Shown in pieces: positions 8,623 to 17,294 of a stretch of 47,802 nucleotides of DNA. The stretch is from Nostoc sp. FACHB-973 (GTDB taxonomy: Bacteria; Cyanobacteriota; Cyanobacteriia; Cyanobacteriales; Nostocaceae). The notes under the pieces were generated by a model. The model had not been told where the DNA came from. It saw nothing but the letters and a program-made list of their open reading frames with translations, and searched no databases. Position 1 is the stretch's first letter; every line of letters starts with the position of its first letter. The translations under genes and the position numbers were made by a program. Where the stretch lies: the NCBI RefSeq assembly GCF_014698115.1, contig NZ_JACJSJ010000062.1, forward strand, positions 1 to 47,802. Reading direction: 5' to 3'.

Positions 8623-10296
8623 TTAAATCTCCATTAATGTAGAACGAACTGGGTGATACTGACTGTAATAATCAGAGACTTGCAGCCCTTGAATTTTCAA
8701 ACTTTGGATGCGATATAAAAAGGCTGCACCAGTCATCATTTGCTCAGCAACATCAACTACCCGGCGATTATTTGGGTCAGACAGGTAAGTACCTCGTACC
8801 CAGTCATTGAAGCTACCCATTGCCGGCCCACACCAAATTTGATAATCGACTTCTCGACCTTTTTCACCAGAATTAGACCACCGAGAAGATAATCCTAAAT
8901 ACCAGCGGAAAATCAACGCCATTTTTAGCTTCGGATTATTGACGGCTTTGCCCAACTTTTCGGGATTTCTTTGAGACAAATAAGCCGCTGTTCCTTCCCA
9001 AACTTCAGCAAGAGTTTTGCGAAAAACTTGTTTTTCTAATTTCTCTCTTTCTGGGAGAGGAATGTCTTCAATTGAGTTATAAGCGCGATAGAGTTCAAAT
9101 AATTTTTGCGCTCGCATCGGGAACATTGTACCCCGTTTGAGGACTTGCAATTTGACTCCCATTTCAAACATATCTGCGGCTGGCGCCATTATCATATCAG
9201 CCATTTCTGCTTGGGCTAGTAATTTTTTGGTATGTTCACAAGCCCCAGATTCAACACATGACTGATTAATAGAACCAGTTACCACATAAGCAGCACCCAT
9301 CATGAAACCAGCTAATGCTGATTCTGGCGTACCAATTCCACCCGCTACTCCCACTCGAATAGGTATTTGGTAATGATTTTGGGCTTGAATTTCATCCCGC
9401 AAAGCAACAATAGAAGGTAGCAAACAAACCAAGGGACGGTTATCTGTATGACCACCAGAATCAGCTTCCACGGTAATATCATCAGCCATCGGAACTTTAG
9501 CTGCGAGAGTGGCTTGCAACTCAGTAATTAACCCTTGTTCTAGAAGTTCTTTGAGAATTCTAGGTGGTGCTGGTTGCATGAATTTAGTTGCAACTTCTCG
9601 CCGAGAAATTTTAGCAATGACTTTATTTCTGATTTCAATTTGATTGGCGTTATTTAATCCCAAGCCAGCTACACGATAGTAGACAATGTTGGGAGTCAAA
9701 TCAAGAAATGCAGATGCTTCTACTGTTTTTACCTGATGTTTCAGGTATAAATCTACAGCACGGCGTTCAATTGCAGGTTCGCTGGGACTGTGAATTAAAT
9801 TAAATGCGTAAGGCCCTTGGGGTAAGGCTTGTTGAATTTTGTTAATGGCTGCTTCTAAACGGTCTGGACTTAAACCACCTGCGCCAAAGGAACTCAAAAT
9901 TTGCGCTTTTCCCAGTGCAATGACCATTTCTTCCGAAGCGATACCACCAGCCATTGCACCAGTAGTATAGGCATATTTCACTCCATGAAATGAGAGGAAA
10001 TTAGGATCTCCTAACTGTTGAATTCTGACTGGTGGCGCAAATGTCAACAGTTCTATTTGTGTTGTTGTAGTATTATCAGTTGGGGACAAATACCCCTCGT
10101 TTGTGACACCGATTTTTCCAGCAACTTTCACGACGTAGCAAGGTTTATCTAATACCATCAATTTATTTTTGATGGCTTCTTGCTCAAAAGATATAGATTC
10201 TAAAGAACCTTTCCAAACTTGGTTTTGGTTATGAAACCAAGTAGAGAAGTTCAGTCCATTATCGTGTTTACTTAGTACCGTATCTACGGTTGTCAC
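8623..10296 (-). CDS. hglA: PfaD-type FMN enoyl reductase of the HGL synthase
   Basis: This 557-residue protein is of the PfaD/2-nitropropane-dioxygenase-like TIM-barrel family, which supplies the trans-acting enoyl reductase of PUFA synthases. It shows GAGGLSPD, EADSGGHTDNRP (about 275-286) and the phosphate-binding VGVAGGIGTPESALAGFMMGAAYVVTGSINQ. Residues beyond about 430 (SRWSNSGEKGREVDYQIWCGPAMG) are characteristic of PfaD. The start is a GTG at 10296. It lies 247 bp after hglC, with a MITE-like repeat in between, and is coupled to hglB. The role is to reduce enoyl intermediates produced by the HglD dehydratase. The symbol hglA follows my memory of the Anabaena naming and is less certain than the function. 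Confidence 0.88.
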   Translation of the reverse strand: MTTVDTVLSKHDNGLNFSTWFHNQNQVWKGSLESISFEQEAIKNKLMVLDKPCYVVKVAGKIGVTNEGYLSPTDNTTTTQIELLTFAPPVRIQQLGDPNFLSFHGVKYAYTTGAMAGGIASEEMVIALGKAQILSSFGAGGLSPDRLEAAINKIQQALPQGPYAFNLIHSPSEPAIERRAVDLYLKHQVKTVEASAFLDLTPNIVYYRVAGLGLNNANQIEIRNKVIAKISRREVATKFMQPAPPRILKELLEQGLITELQATLAAKVPMADDITVEADSGGHTDNRPLVCLLPSIVALRDEIQAQNHYQIPIRVGVAGGIGTPESALAGFMMGAAYVVTGSINQSCVESGACEHTKKLLAQAEMADMIMAPAADMFEMGVKLQVLKRGTMFPMRAQKLFELYRAYNSIEDIPLPEREKLEKQVFRKTLAEVWEGTAAYLSQRNPEKLGKAVNNPKLKMALIFRWYLGLSSRWSNSGEKGREVDYQIWCGPAMGSFNDWVRGTYLSDPNNRRVVDVAEQMMTGAAFLYRIQSLKIQGLQVSDYYSQYHPVRSTLMEI

Positions 10297-10402
10297 AGCA
10301 GTTGTCCCTCAAATTATAAGCGTTATAAAAGAAGAGGAAGAGGAAACAAGAAGGGGAAAGAAAATTTTTCTTTTATCCTTGAAGTTTTCCCCCAGCGAAC
10401 GG

Positions 10403-10516
10403 TACTAGTCTGTCAAGGTGATTTTTAGAGATAAATAAATTTTTGATTCTCTTCTTTTCTTTGCGCCCTTTGTGGTTCGTTTATTTATCTCACAAAACTA
10501 AGTTGACAGACTAGTA
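10403..10516. mobile_element. MITE-like palindromic element, 114 bp
   Basis: A perfect 14-bp terminal inverted repeat (TACTAGTCTGTCAA at 10403-10416, its complement at 10503-10516) bounds a short AT-rich stretch that also contains an internal inverted repeat (AGATAAATAAA and TTTATTTATCT). It encodes nothing. The TA at both tips would fit a Tc/mariner (IS630)-type target. It sits inside the hgl operon between hglC and hglA. Confidence 0.75.
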
Positions 10517-10543
10517 TTGATACTTAAAGTATGTAGGCTCCTG

Positions 10544-13500
10544 TTAGGATTCTTCGTCGAGTAAGTTTTGGGCGCAAGCTAATTGCAGTTGAATAATCTC
10601 ACTCATTTGCTTGCTAAATTCTTGTCTGGCTTGTAGGAAAGCTGTGTGTGCTTTCGTTATCTTGGAGTTGTTAGCGTTGAGTTTTTGATACTGAGACTTA
10701 TTTAAATCAGACATGTGGATGATTTTACGAAACTTTCGAGTGATTGTCTGCTCAATTGCGGTTGACTCAGAAGATTGTAATTGTTCTCTCGGTTCAAAAC
10801 CGTTATCAATGATATTTTTCAGATGAAGTTCTTCTGGTTGAGTGGAGAATGACAAAATGTTAGGGGAAGAACTTTCTGTTTGGATTATCTCGTTGGAAGT
10901 GTTAAGATAATCTATGATTTCAGATTCTGGGATATTAGGTATATGTTGATGCTGTTTTTTGAAGCGTTCGCTCCTAAGATCCCCAGCAAAATCTTCAACA
11001 AGTTTACGATTTTCCTCACTCAAAATTGTAGCAGCAATTACTTTCCCACCCAAGGTAACTGTTCTCAAGGTGGCTTTACTTTTATTAGTCGTTTCTTGGT
11101 GTTTGCTGTACAGTGGTGATAAATCTACGTTCACTTGATGACTGAGTAGTTTTGCTAATGCTTTGACCATTGCAGCATGGTCATCCATCCCTCTACGATT
11201 TAGAGATACTGTGATGTATTCTTTGTTGCTGAGAATTTTATCAATCCACCGCGAACAAACACTACCGGCACCTGCTTCTAGAAATATTCGCACTCCATCG
11301 TCGTAGATGCGGTTAACTAATCGCGGAAAATCAAGTTCTTGGCACAATCCTTTAGCGATGTTGTGAGCAATGGCATCACTTTCAAGTGCAATTGGTTGAT
11401 AATCAGCGGCTGAATAAAAAACAATGCCGGGAAGATTTTGGGATGGTAAGGTGTTTACCTTCTTAATTTCTTCGTACTGCGATCGCATTGCTTCACAATG
11501 TATCACATGGTCGAAGGGAGCGGGAAAAGCGTTGCAACCTAAAGTTTCAATTACTCGCTTACAGGCTGCATCTTCACCAGCAATTAATACTTCTTCGGGT
11601 GTGTTGATTTGAGTTAGATAAACACGATTCTCATGTTTCAGGCATTCTCTTACTTGGGATGGAGTCGCCATGAGAACATAGGTATTCCAAAAATTGTTGT
11701 TTGGTGAATCTGTTAATGCCCAATATTCCCGCACAGCATTTTTCGGACCAGATAATTTATCGCCAAATAAAGGCGATGAATTCAAGGTGTTACTTCCGCC
11801 CTCAAAATCACTCCAAACTCCTTGGGCAACCATCATACTAGTTTCACCCAAACTATACCCAAAAACACATTGCGGCTTGACTTGAAAATCATCTCGAAAA
11901 ATTGCCGTCATGTATCTCGCAAAGGCGATTTCACTTTCAAACATTGCCAGTGAATCATCTAACAATTGCTTTTCGAGTGTTTCTAATTGCCTGGTTGTCA
12001 ATTTAGGTAAGCTTCTGGGATAAACCAGTTTTTCCACATCAGCAGCTCGGTTATAGAGATTGTTACTTTTTAAGTCCTCAAATACTTTGGGAAATAAACG
12101 AAAGACACTGCGACCAATGCCGATATAAGAATTGACTGCTGCGGGATAAACATAAGCTAATGAGCCAGTTTTACCCAATGGTTTGGCGGTGAAATAACTT
12201 CCTATTGGTGTTTGCCAATCCGTCCCTTTCTCAAAAGCATTATTTACACCTTTGCGGGCAGATTCAATTTCTTTGAGTAGTTCTTTTTTGTTACGTCCTA
12301 TGATTGATAAGACGTATTTTGCATGAGAATGCTGTTGAAAGGTAGCAAATGTTTGACTGGCGGTAGCTGATAAAGAAGAACTAGCTTCGATGGATTGTTG
12401 GAGATGGTTAAGCAAATCTGGTATTGTAGAGCGATCGCTAACTGCTATGGGAAACAGATGAAAAGGCATTTGCTGCAAATATCTGTTGTCCCGCTCCTCT
12501 TGGCTGGGTTCCTCCGATAAGATTAAATGGGCGTAACTGCCATCTATCCCCATGCTATTAATTGCTGCTATTCTGCGTGTGGCACCTTTATCGACAAACC
12601 AAGGTCTTGATTCCATTGCTACATAGAAGGGGCTACCTTCCCATACTTGCGGTGTTTTGACACCAGACCATTTCGGAGTGGCGGGAATATACCTGTAATA
12701 AAGACACAGAGCAGTTTTGATTAAGCTAGCAATTCCCGATGCGGTATAGGTGTGACCGATATTGGCTTTGACGCTGCCCAATGCACAATGCAAACCATTG
12801 CCCACTTTCGGATAAGCTTGCAGTAAACCCGTGATTTCGGCTTCATCCTCCTGGGGAACGCCACTACCAAAGACTTCTACATAGTTAACATCTGTGGGTT
12901 GAATATCTGCCATCTGGAAGGCTTGTTTGCAGACATTACTGATAGCTGAAGCATCAGGTTTGACCACAGCGTTACTCAAAGTAGAATTACCTTGGGCGAA
13001 ACTCATGGCATCAATAACTGCATAGATGCGTTCGTTATCTTCCTTAGCAGCTTCGTAGCGTTTGAGGACAATTGCACCCGCACCCTCGCCAACCGTCCAG
13101 CCATTGGCTTGTTGGTCAAAACTCAAGGTGTTGACACCCGTATTAATTGGTGCAAACTGGTTGCGGAACAAGACATTTTCCACACCACCCGCCAAATCCA
13201 CCGCACCAACAACCACCGCGTCTACTTCTCCAGTGGCCAGTAGCATTTGGGCAACTTCCAACGCCTTGAAGGTAGAATTTTCGCCGGCGCTGATGGTGAA
13301 TGCAGGGCCAGTGAAATTCCATAAAGCCGAAATCCGACTCGCCATGATGTTGGCGATGTGACTCACATATTCGCCGATTTCTACTGGTTGGTGAATGCTA
13401 TCTTTGACGATGGTTTCCAGTTGCGTCAGTTGTTCAGCAGGCAAAGAAATTCCTTGGTTGGATAAGCCGTCCTTAACCTGCCAAGACAGATTCCATCTTT

Positions 13501-15313
13501 GCTGTAGCTGATGCACAGAGAATTCTGTCTCAGCAGCGACAATAACTGCCACATTGCCGCCCTCCTGTAGTTTCGCATCTTTGGCGGCGCGATCGCTAAC
13601 CTTGAGGAGCAATAATTGTTGTGGGTTTAATTTTTCAATTTCATTCGGTGGGATTTTGCACGATAAAGTATCGATTTCAAAATCTTTGATATATGCCCCT
13701 ACCGGTGCTTTCCCATCTGCTAAACCGTACTCTTTCAGGACGTTTTCTTGATTTTCTATACCGTGCCATCTTTGAGGCGGTAGAGAAGTAAAATGCTGGG
13801 TTCCATCATAAATACTCCGTTCAAAAGCATCTAACCCATTGCAATTACCAAAGAAGGCATCCATGCCGACAATAGCGATTTTGGCAGGTGGAACAGGTGG
13901 AGTTGATTCAACTGATTGTGTTGTATTTCCTTGTTCTAAAATCAGATGAGAATTAGTACCGCCAAAACCAAAAGCGCTGATAGCTGCCCGTTTAATTGGT
14001 GCGTTATTATTAGGCCATGCTGTAGCTGTTCTAACAATTTTATCGGCGGAAATCGTACTATTTTCTGACGCTAAAGGCTCGGAAACATTCATGGTTGCTG
14101 GAATTACACCATGCGACATACTCAAAATCACCTTAGTCAAGCCAACCATGCCGGCAGCAGTTAGTAAGTGACCAGTATTTGCTTTAGCAGAACCTACCAG
14201 AGGTGCAGCTTGATTTTGACCAAAAAATGTTTCGATGGAGTTGAATTCGGTTGTATCTCCCAGTAATGTGCCGGTGGCGTGACACTCTAAATAATCGATG
14301 GTTTTGGGATTAATTTTTGCCTCATTGTAGGCTCGTTCAAAAGCTAAGGTTTGTCCTTTAGGATTTGGACTGAGTAAATGTTTACCTTTGCCATCATTTG
14401 AAAGTCCATTGCCGCAGATGGTAGCGAGAATATTATCACCATCTCTGATGGCATCTGAATATCTTTTCAGCATCACCATCCCTACGCCATCGGCGGGAAT
14501 TAATCCTCTAGAGGACTTATCTAAGGGGCGACTGATGCCGTTTTCTGGATATCCTTGAACACCGGAAAATAACATCCGCACAAATAGGGAATCTGCACAA
14601 CTGATGGCTCCAGCTAACATGACATCAGCTTTGTGTGACCATAAGTAATGAGATGCTAGTTTAATAGCATAAAATGATGACGAACAAGCAGCATCCAGAC
14701 ATAAATTAATCTGGGATAAAGATAGAGCTTGGGCAATAATAGATGCTGGTAAGCCAGATATTAGAGCATTGTATAAAGACGCTTTAGTTGCTGTTGACAG
14801 AGCAGCTAAATCAAAGTCTTCGTATTGCAAAAGTTCTCTGACAGCAGGGGTAATAACTTGTTGGTAAATTGGAGAGAATAATTCATTAGATAATTTTGTT
14901 GGGAATGACAAATTACCTAAAATTACGCCGCATTTGGAGAGGACAGTTTGATTACCCCAATAACCACTATGCAAAATTGCTTGCTTAGCTGCATACAATG
15001 ACCATTTGAAGGTATTATCTAAACTAGTAAGAAATTCTGGTGGGAGATTGTATTCAGATGGATTAAACTGAAAGTTGCGGATGTACCCGCCTTTGAGGGA
15101 ATAGGTTTTGTCTGGTGTACCTTTGACTGGATTGTGAAAGATTGTCGGATCTACTCCGATTTCTTCGATTGTTGCAGAGGATGTGGAATCTTTTTGATTA
15201 ACGATGTTATTCCAGAATTCTTCAGGGTTTTTCGCATCTGGGAATAGGCATGATAATCCGATGATGGCTATTTTTTCCACTGCTGGTATGCTCCGAGTTT
15301 GGGTATTAGGCAA
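10544..15313 (-). CDS. hglC: HglC, KS-CLF-AT polyketide synthase subunit
   Basis: This is a 1589-residue type I PKS/PUFA-synthase-like subunit. KS1 (about 14-460) has the complete triad: C210 in DAACSSS, H345 in ECHATGT and H382 in NTGHLL. A second KS-like region (about 478-935) lacks them: the nucleophile site reads SAGENS (675-680) and the first His motif reads VFGSGVP, so it is a chain-length-factor-like domain. An acyltransferase-like domain follows (about 1050-1420) with GYSLGE (S1154). The C-terminal 180 residues are polar and helical with no known domain. The KS-CLF pair recalls PfaC and the AT recalls PfaB. It starts at a TTG (15313), 112 bp after hglD. The expected role is elongation of the HGL chain and loading of extender units. 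Confidence 0.92.
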   Translation of the reverse strand: MPNTQTRSIPAVEKIAIIGLSCLFPDAKNPEEFWNNIVNQKDSTSSATIEEIGVDPTIFHNPVKGTPDKTYSLKGGYIRNFQFNPSEYNLPPEFLTSLDNTFKWSLYAAKQAILHSGYWGNQTVLSKCGVILGNLSFPTKLSNELFSPIYQQVITPAVRELLQYEDFDLAALSTATKASLYNALISGLPASIIAQALSLSQINLCLDAACSSSFYAIKLASHYLWSHKADVMLAGAISCADSLFVRMLFSGVQGYPENGISRPLDKSSRGLIPADGVGMVMLKRYSDAIRDGDNILATICGNGLSNDGKGKHLLSPNPKGQTLAFERAYNEAKINPKTIDYLECHATGTLLGDTTEFNSIETFFGQNQAAPLVGSAKANTGHLLTAAGMVGLTKVILSMSHGVIPATMNVSEPLASENSTISADKIVRTATAWPNNNAPIKRAAISAFGFGGTNSHLILEQGNTTQSVESTPPVPPAKIAIVGMDAFFGNCNGLDAFERSIYDGTQHFTSLPPQRWHGIENQENVLKEYGLADGKAPVGAYIKDFEIDTLSCKIPPNEIEKLNPQQLLLLKVSDRAAKDAKLQEGGNVAVIVAAETEFSVHQLQQRWNLSWQVKDGLSNQGISLPAEQLTQLETIVKDSIHQPVEIGEYVSHIANIMASRISALWNFTGPAFTISAGENSTFKALEVAQMLLATGEVDAVVVGAVDLAGGVENVLFRNQFAPINTGVNTLSFDQQANGWTVGEGAGAIVLKRYEAAKEDNERIYAVIDAMSFAQGNSTLSNAVVKPDASAISNVCKQAFQMADIQPTDVNYVEVFGSGVPQEDEAEITGLLQAYPKVGNGLHCALGSVKANIGHTYTASGIASLIKTALCLYYRYIPATPKWSGVKTPQVWEGSPFYVAMESRPWFVDKGATRRIAAINSMGIDGSYAHLILSEEPSQEERDNRYLQQMPFHLFPIAVSDRSTIPDLLNHLQQSIEASSSLSATASQTFATFQQHSHAKYVLSIIGRNKKELLKEIESARKGVNNAFEKGTDWQTPIGSYFTAKPLGKTGSLAYVYPAAVNSYIGIGRSVFRLFPKVFEDLKSNNLYNRAADVEKLVYPRSLPKLTTRQLETLEKQLLDDSLAMFESEIAFARYMTAIFRDDFQVKPQCVFGYSLGETSMMVAQGVWSDFEGGSNTLNSSPLFGDKLSGPKNAVREYWALTDSPNNNFWNTYVLMATPSQVRECLKHENRVYLTQINTPEEVLIAGEDAACKRVIETLGCNAFPAPFDHVIHCEAMRSQYEEIKKVNTLPSQNLPGIVFYSAADYQPIALESDAIAHNIAKGLCQELDFPRLVNRIYDDGVRIFLEAGAGSVCSRWIDKILSNKEYITVSLNRRGMDDHAAMVKALAKLLSHQVNVDLSPLYSKHQETTNKSKATLRTVTLGGKVIAATILSEENRKLVEDFAGDLRSERFKKQHQHIPNIPESEIIDYLNTSNEIIQTESSSPNILSFSTQPEELHLKNIIDNGFEPREQLQSSESTAIEQTITRKFRKIIHMSDLNKSQYQKLNANNSKITKAHTAFLQARQEFSKQMSEIIQLQLACAQNLLDEES

Positions 15314-15425
15314 GAGATATTTAAAAGGCAGGATTTACGCTGTTCCCCAAACTTGAATGATGTGGCTGCTAAAGAAATAGCTCACGCAGAGGCGCAGAGG
15401 CGCAGAGAGAAGGAGTGAGAGATTA

Positions 15426-17141
15426 TTAGCTTCTGAGTAGTTTCATTGACCAAATTATGGCGTGGGCGTTGAGCATTTGTGAATATATTTTTCCGTGGCG
15501 ATCGTGTATGATGAAGTTGGCGATCGCACTACTTGGTGTTTTAGCTTTTACTTCACAAGAAACGTAAAAAGTTTCGTTATGTGGTATGGCTGCAAATTGT
15601 TCAAATTTTTCTACTTTTCCAGGTAAACAACCTTCTTGATGAAAGTGTTGTGTCCAAACCCATAAGGCGTGCATACTCAAGTCAGTTGTATAAGGATTCA
15701 CCCATTGGACGGGGAATTGTCCTTGTTGCTGTGGACTGAGTTCTGGCCAAAGACATTCTGTAGTGATTTTTTCAGGAGTGATGTTTAAAACTCTTTTGAT
15801 TTCTTGAAAAGCTGGGCCATGAAATAATGTGGTTCCCCCATTTTGGTAAAAAGCTTTTCCTGTGGCGGTGATGATATTATCTGGTTCGAGATTGAGAGAT
15901 TCATAGGTGGGTGCAATTGGGATTTCTCGCTGGAGATTCAGTTGAGCGCTAAAATGGTAATGGATTTTAGCTTCTGGATTTTTACTCCAGATTTTTGCTT
16001 TCAATTCGATTTTTTCATGGTTAATTTTGGAAATTTCTTCTATTTCTAAAATGTGTTCTTTCGCCAAGCTTTCATTGAAAGTAATCCCCTTTAAAACTTT
16101 GAAATCTTGGTAATTGAACAACCTATAACCTGGATATAATTGTTCGCAAGCATTGATAATCCAAGTCATGGCACAAGTTGCAGGCAAAACTGGAGAACCA
16201 GCAATAGTATGATCGTGTAAAAATGGATTAGCCTCCAATGTCATTTGGCGACGGATACGATAGGTTCGTAGTTCTGAATCTAGCTCTGTATCCAGTGGAA
16301 TCAGTGGGCTACCAATGACAACTTGTGCAGTTGCATGATTGGCACGATCCATTTCTTTAACGAGCATTTGTGCCCCGACTGCAATGGGAATTATTTCGAT
16401 TTGCCGCTCTTGAAAAACCTTCTTTAATTCTGCTGTCACCATGCCACTATCCCAAGCTCCCCAATTAATTGCCACTACATGACATGAGGGATATTGTTGC
16501 TTGAAAATATGGGCTGATTTATTCAGGATTTCATTAGCGATCGCGTAATCAGATTGACCAATATTTCCATAGAATCCTGTGACAGAAGAAAACAAAACTA
16601 AATGCTGAAGTTCATTAGGATTGACACAATTAAGTAGGTTTTCTAATCCTTGAACTTTGGCAGCATAAACTTTTTCAAAATCCTCTTCTGTTTTCTTTTC
16701 AATTAATTTATCGGCTAAGTTCCCAGCACCATGTATAATGCCTGTAATTGACCCAATCTTAGCCAATTTTTCTTGTAAAGCCTGTTTCTTTGTAACATCA
16801 ACACTAATATATTCGGCTTTCGCTCCTGTTTTTTCAATTGCGGCGATAGTATTTTTAATTTCGCGGCTGGAGGTAATTTTGTTATATATTTTTTGCACAT
16901 TCATGGGTGTGGGTTTCTCTCCTTGAGCAAGAAGATTTTCCATGATGCGTTTTTTCAATGCTGATTCTTCACAATTTTGAGCAAAATCCGGCTCAGTTTC
17001 TAATAATTCAGAACGACCGAGAAGAATAAATTTGCCGGGTTGCTGCTGTGCTAATTTGATAGTACACTCAGCCGTAATCCCTTTTGCACCGCCGCTGACG
17101 ACAAAAACAGATGATGGACTAAGCTGGGCTGTTTGGGTCAT
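15426..17141 (-). CDS. hglD: HglD, ketoreductase-dehydratase
   Basis: This 571-residue protein has two reducing-loop domains. The N-terminal catalytic ketoreductase begins directly with SVFVVSGGAKGITAE (11-25) and has the active-site strand LFSSVTGFYGNIGQSDYAIAN (S185/S186, Y199). A hot-dog dehydratase follows at about 290-560, with HTIAGSPVLP (H311, HxxxGxxxxP). The KR has no preceding structural subdomain, which appears to lie at the C-terminus of HglE. It would reduce and dehydrate intermediates on the HglE ACPs. The ATG start lies 153 bp after the hglE stop. A 112-bp spacer leads to hglC. Confidence 0.93.
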   Translation of the reverse strand: MTQTAQLSPSSVFVVSGGAKGITAECTIKLAQQQPGKFILLGRSELLETEPDFAQNCEESALKKRIMENLLAQGEKPTPMNVQKIYNKITSSREIKNTIAAIEKTGAKAEYISVDVTKKQALQEKLAKIGSITGIIHGAGNLADKLIEKKTEEDFEKVYAAKVQGLENLLNCVNPNELQHLVLFSSVTGFYGNIGQSDYAIANEILNKSAHIFKQQYPSCHVVAINWGAWDSGMVTAELKKVFQERQIEIIPIAVGAQMLVKEMDRANHATAQVVIGSPLIPLDTELDSELRTYRIRRQMTLEANPFLHDHTIAGSPVLPATCAMTWIINACEQLYPGYRLFNYQDFKVLKGITFNESLAKEHILEIEEISKINHEKIELKAKIWSKNPEAKIHYHFSAQLNLQREIPIAPTYESLNLEPDNIITATGKAFYQNGGTTLFHGPAFQEIKRVLNITPEKITTECLWPELSPQQQGQFPVQWVNPYTTDLSMHALWVWTQHFHQEGCLPGKVEKFEQFAAIPHNETFYVSCEVKAKTPSSAIANFIIHDRHGKIYSQMLNAHAIIWSMKLLRS

Positions 17142-17154
17142 AAATCCTCTGATT

Positions 17155-17187
17155 TAATTCGTAATTCGTAATTCGTAATTCGTAATT
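17155..17187. repeat. STRR heptamer TAATTCG x4
   Basis: Four perfect tandem copies of TAATTCG plus a partial fifth lie immediately upstream of hglD. Confidence 0.9.
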
Positions 17188-17239
17188 GAGAGATGCTGTA
17201 GAAACCTGGTTAAAAATTTTTTTATCTTTTTCTCTATCT

Positions 17240-17274
17240 CCTCTGCGGTTATTTAAAAAAACGAACCGCAGAGG
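17240..17274. repeat. Hairpin in the hglE-hglD spacer
   Basis: Arms CCTCTGCGGTT (17240-17250) and AACCGCAGAGG (17264-17274) form an 11-bp perfect stem with a 13-nt A-rich loop. It lies 20 bp after the hglE stop and could modulate termination or mRNA processing within the operon. That role is inference. Confidence 0.7.
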
Positions 17275-17294
17275 GGACAGATGGAGGGATTAGA

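Noticed and set aside
17155..17187. Possible CRISPR-like repeats in several spacers
   Set aside because: Units are 7-9 bp direct tandem repeats without unique spacers; they are STRRs.
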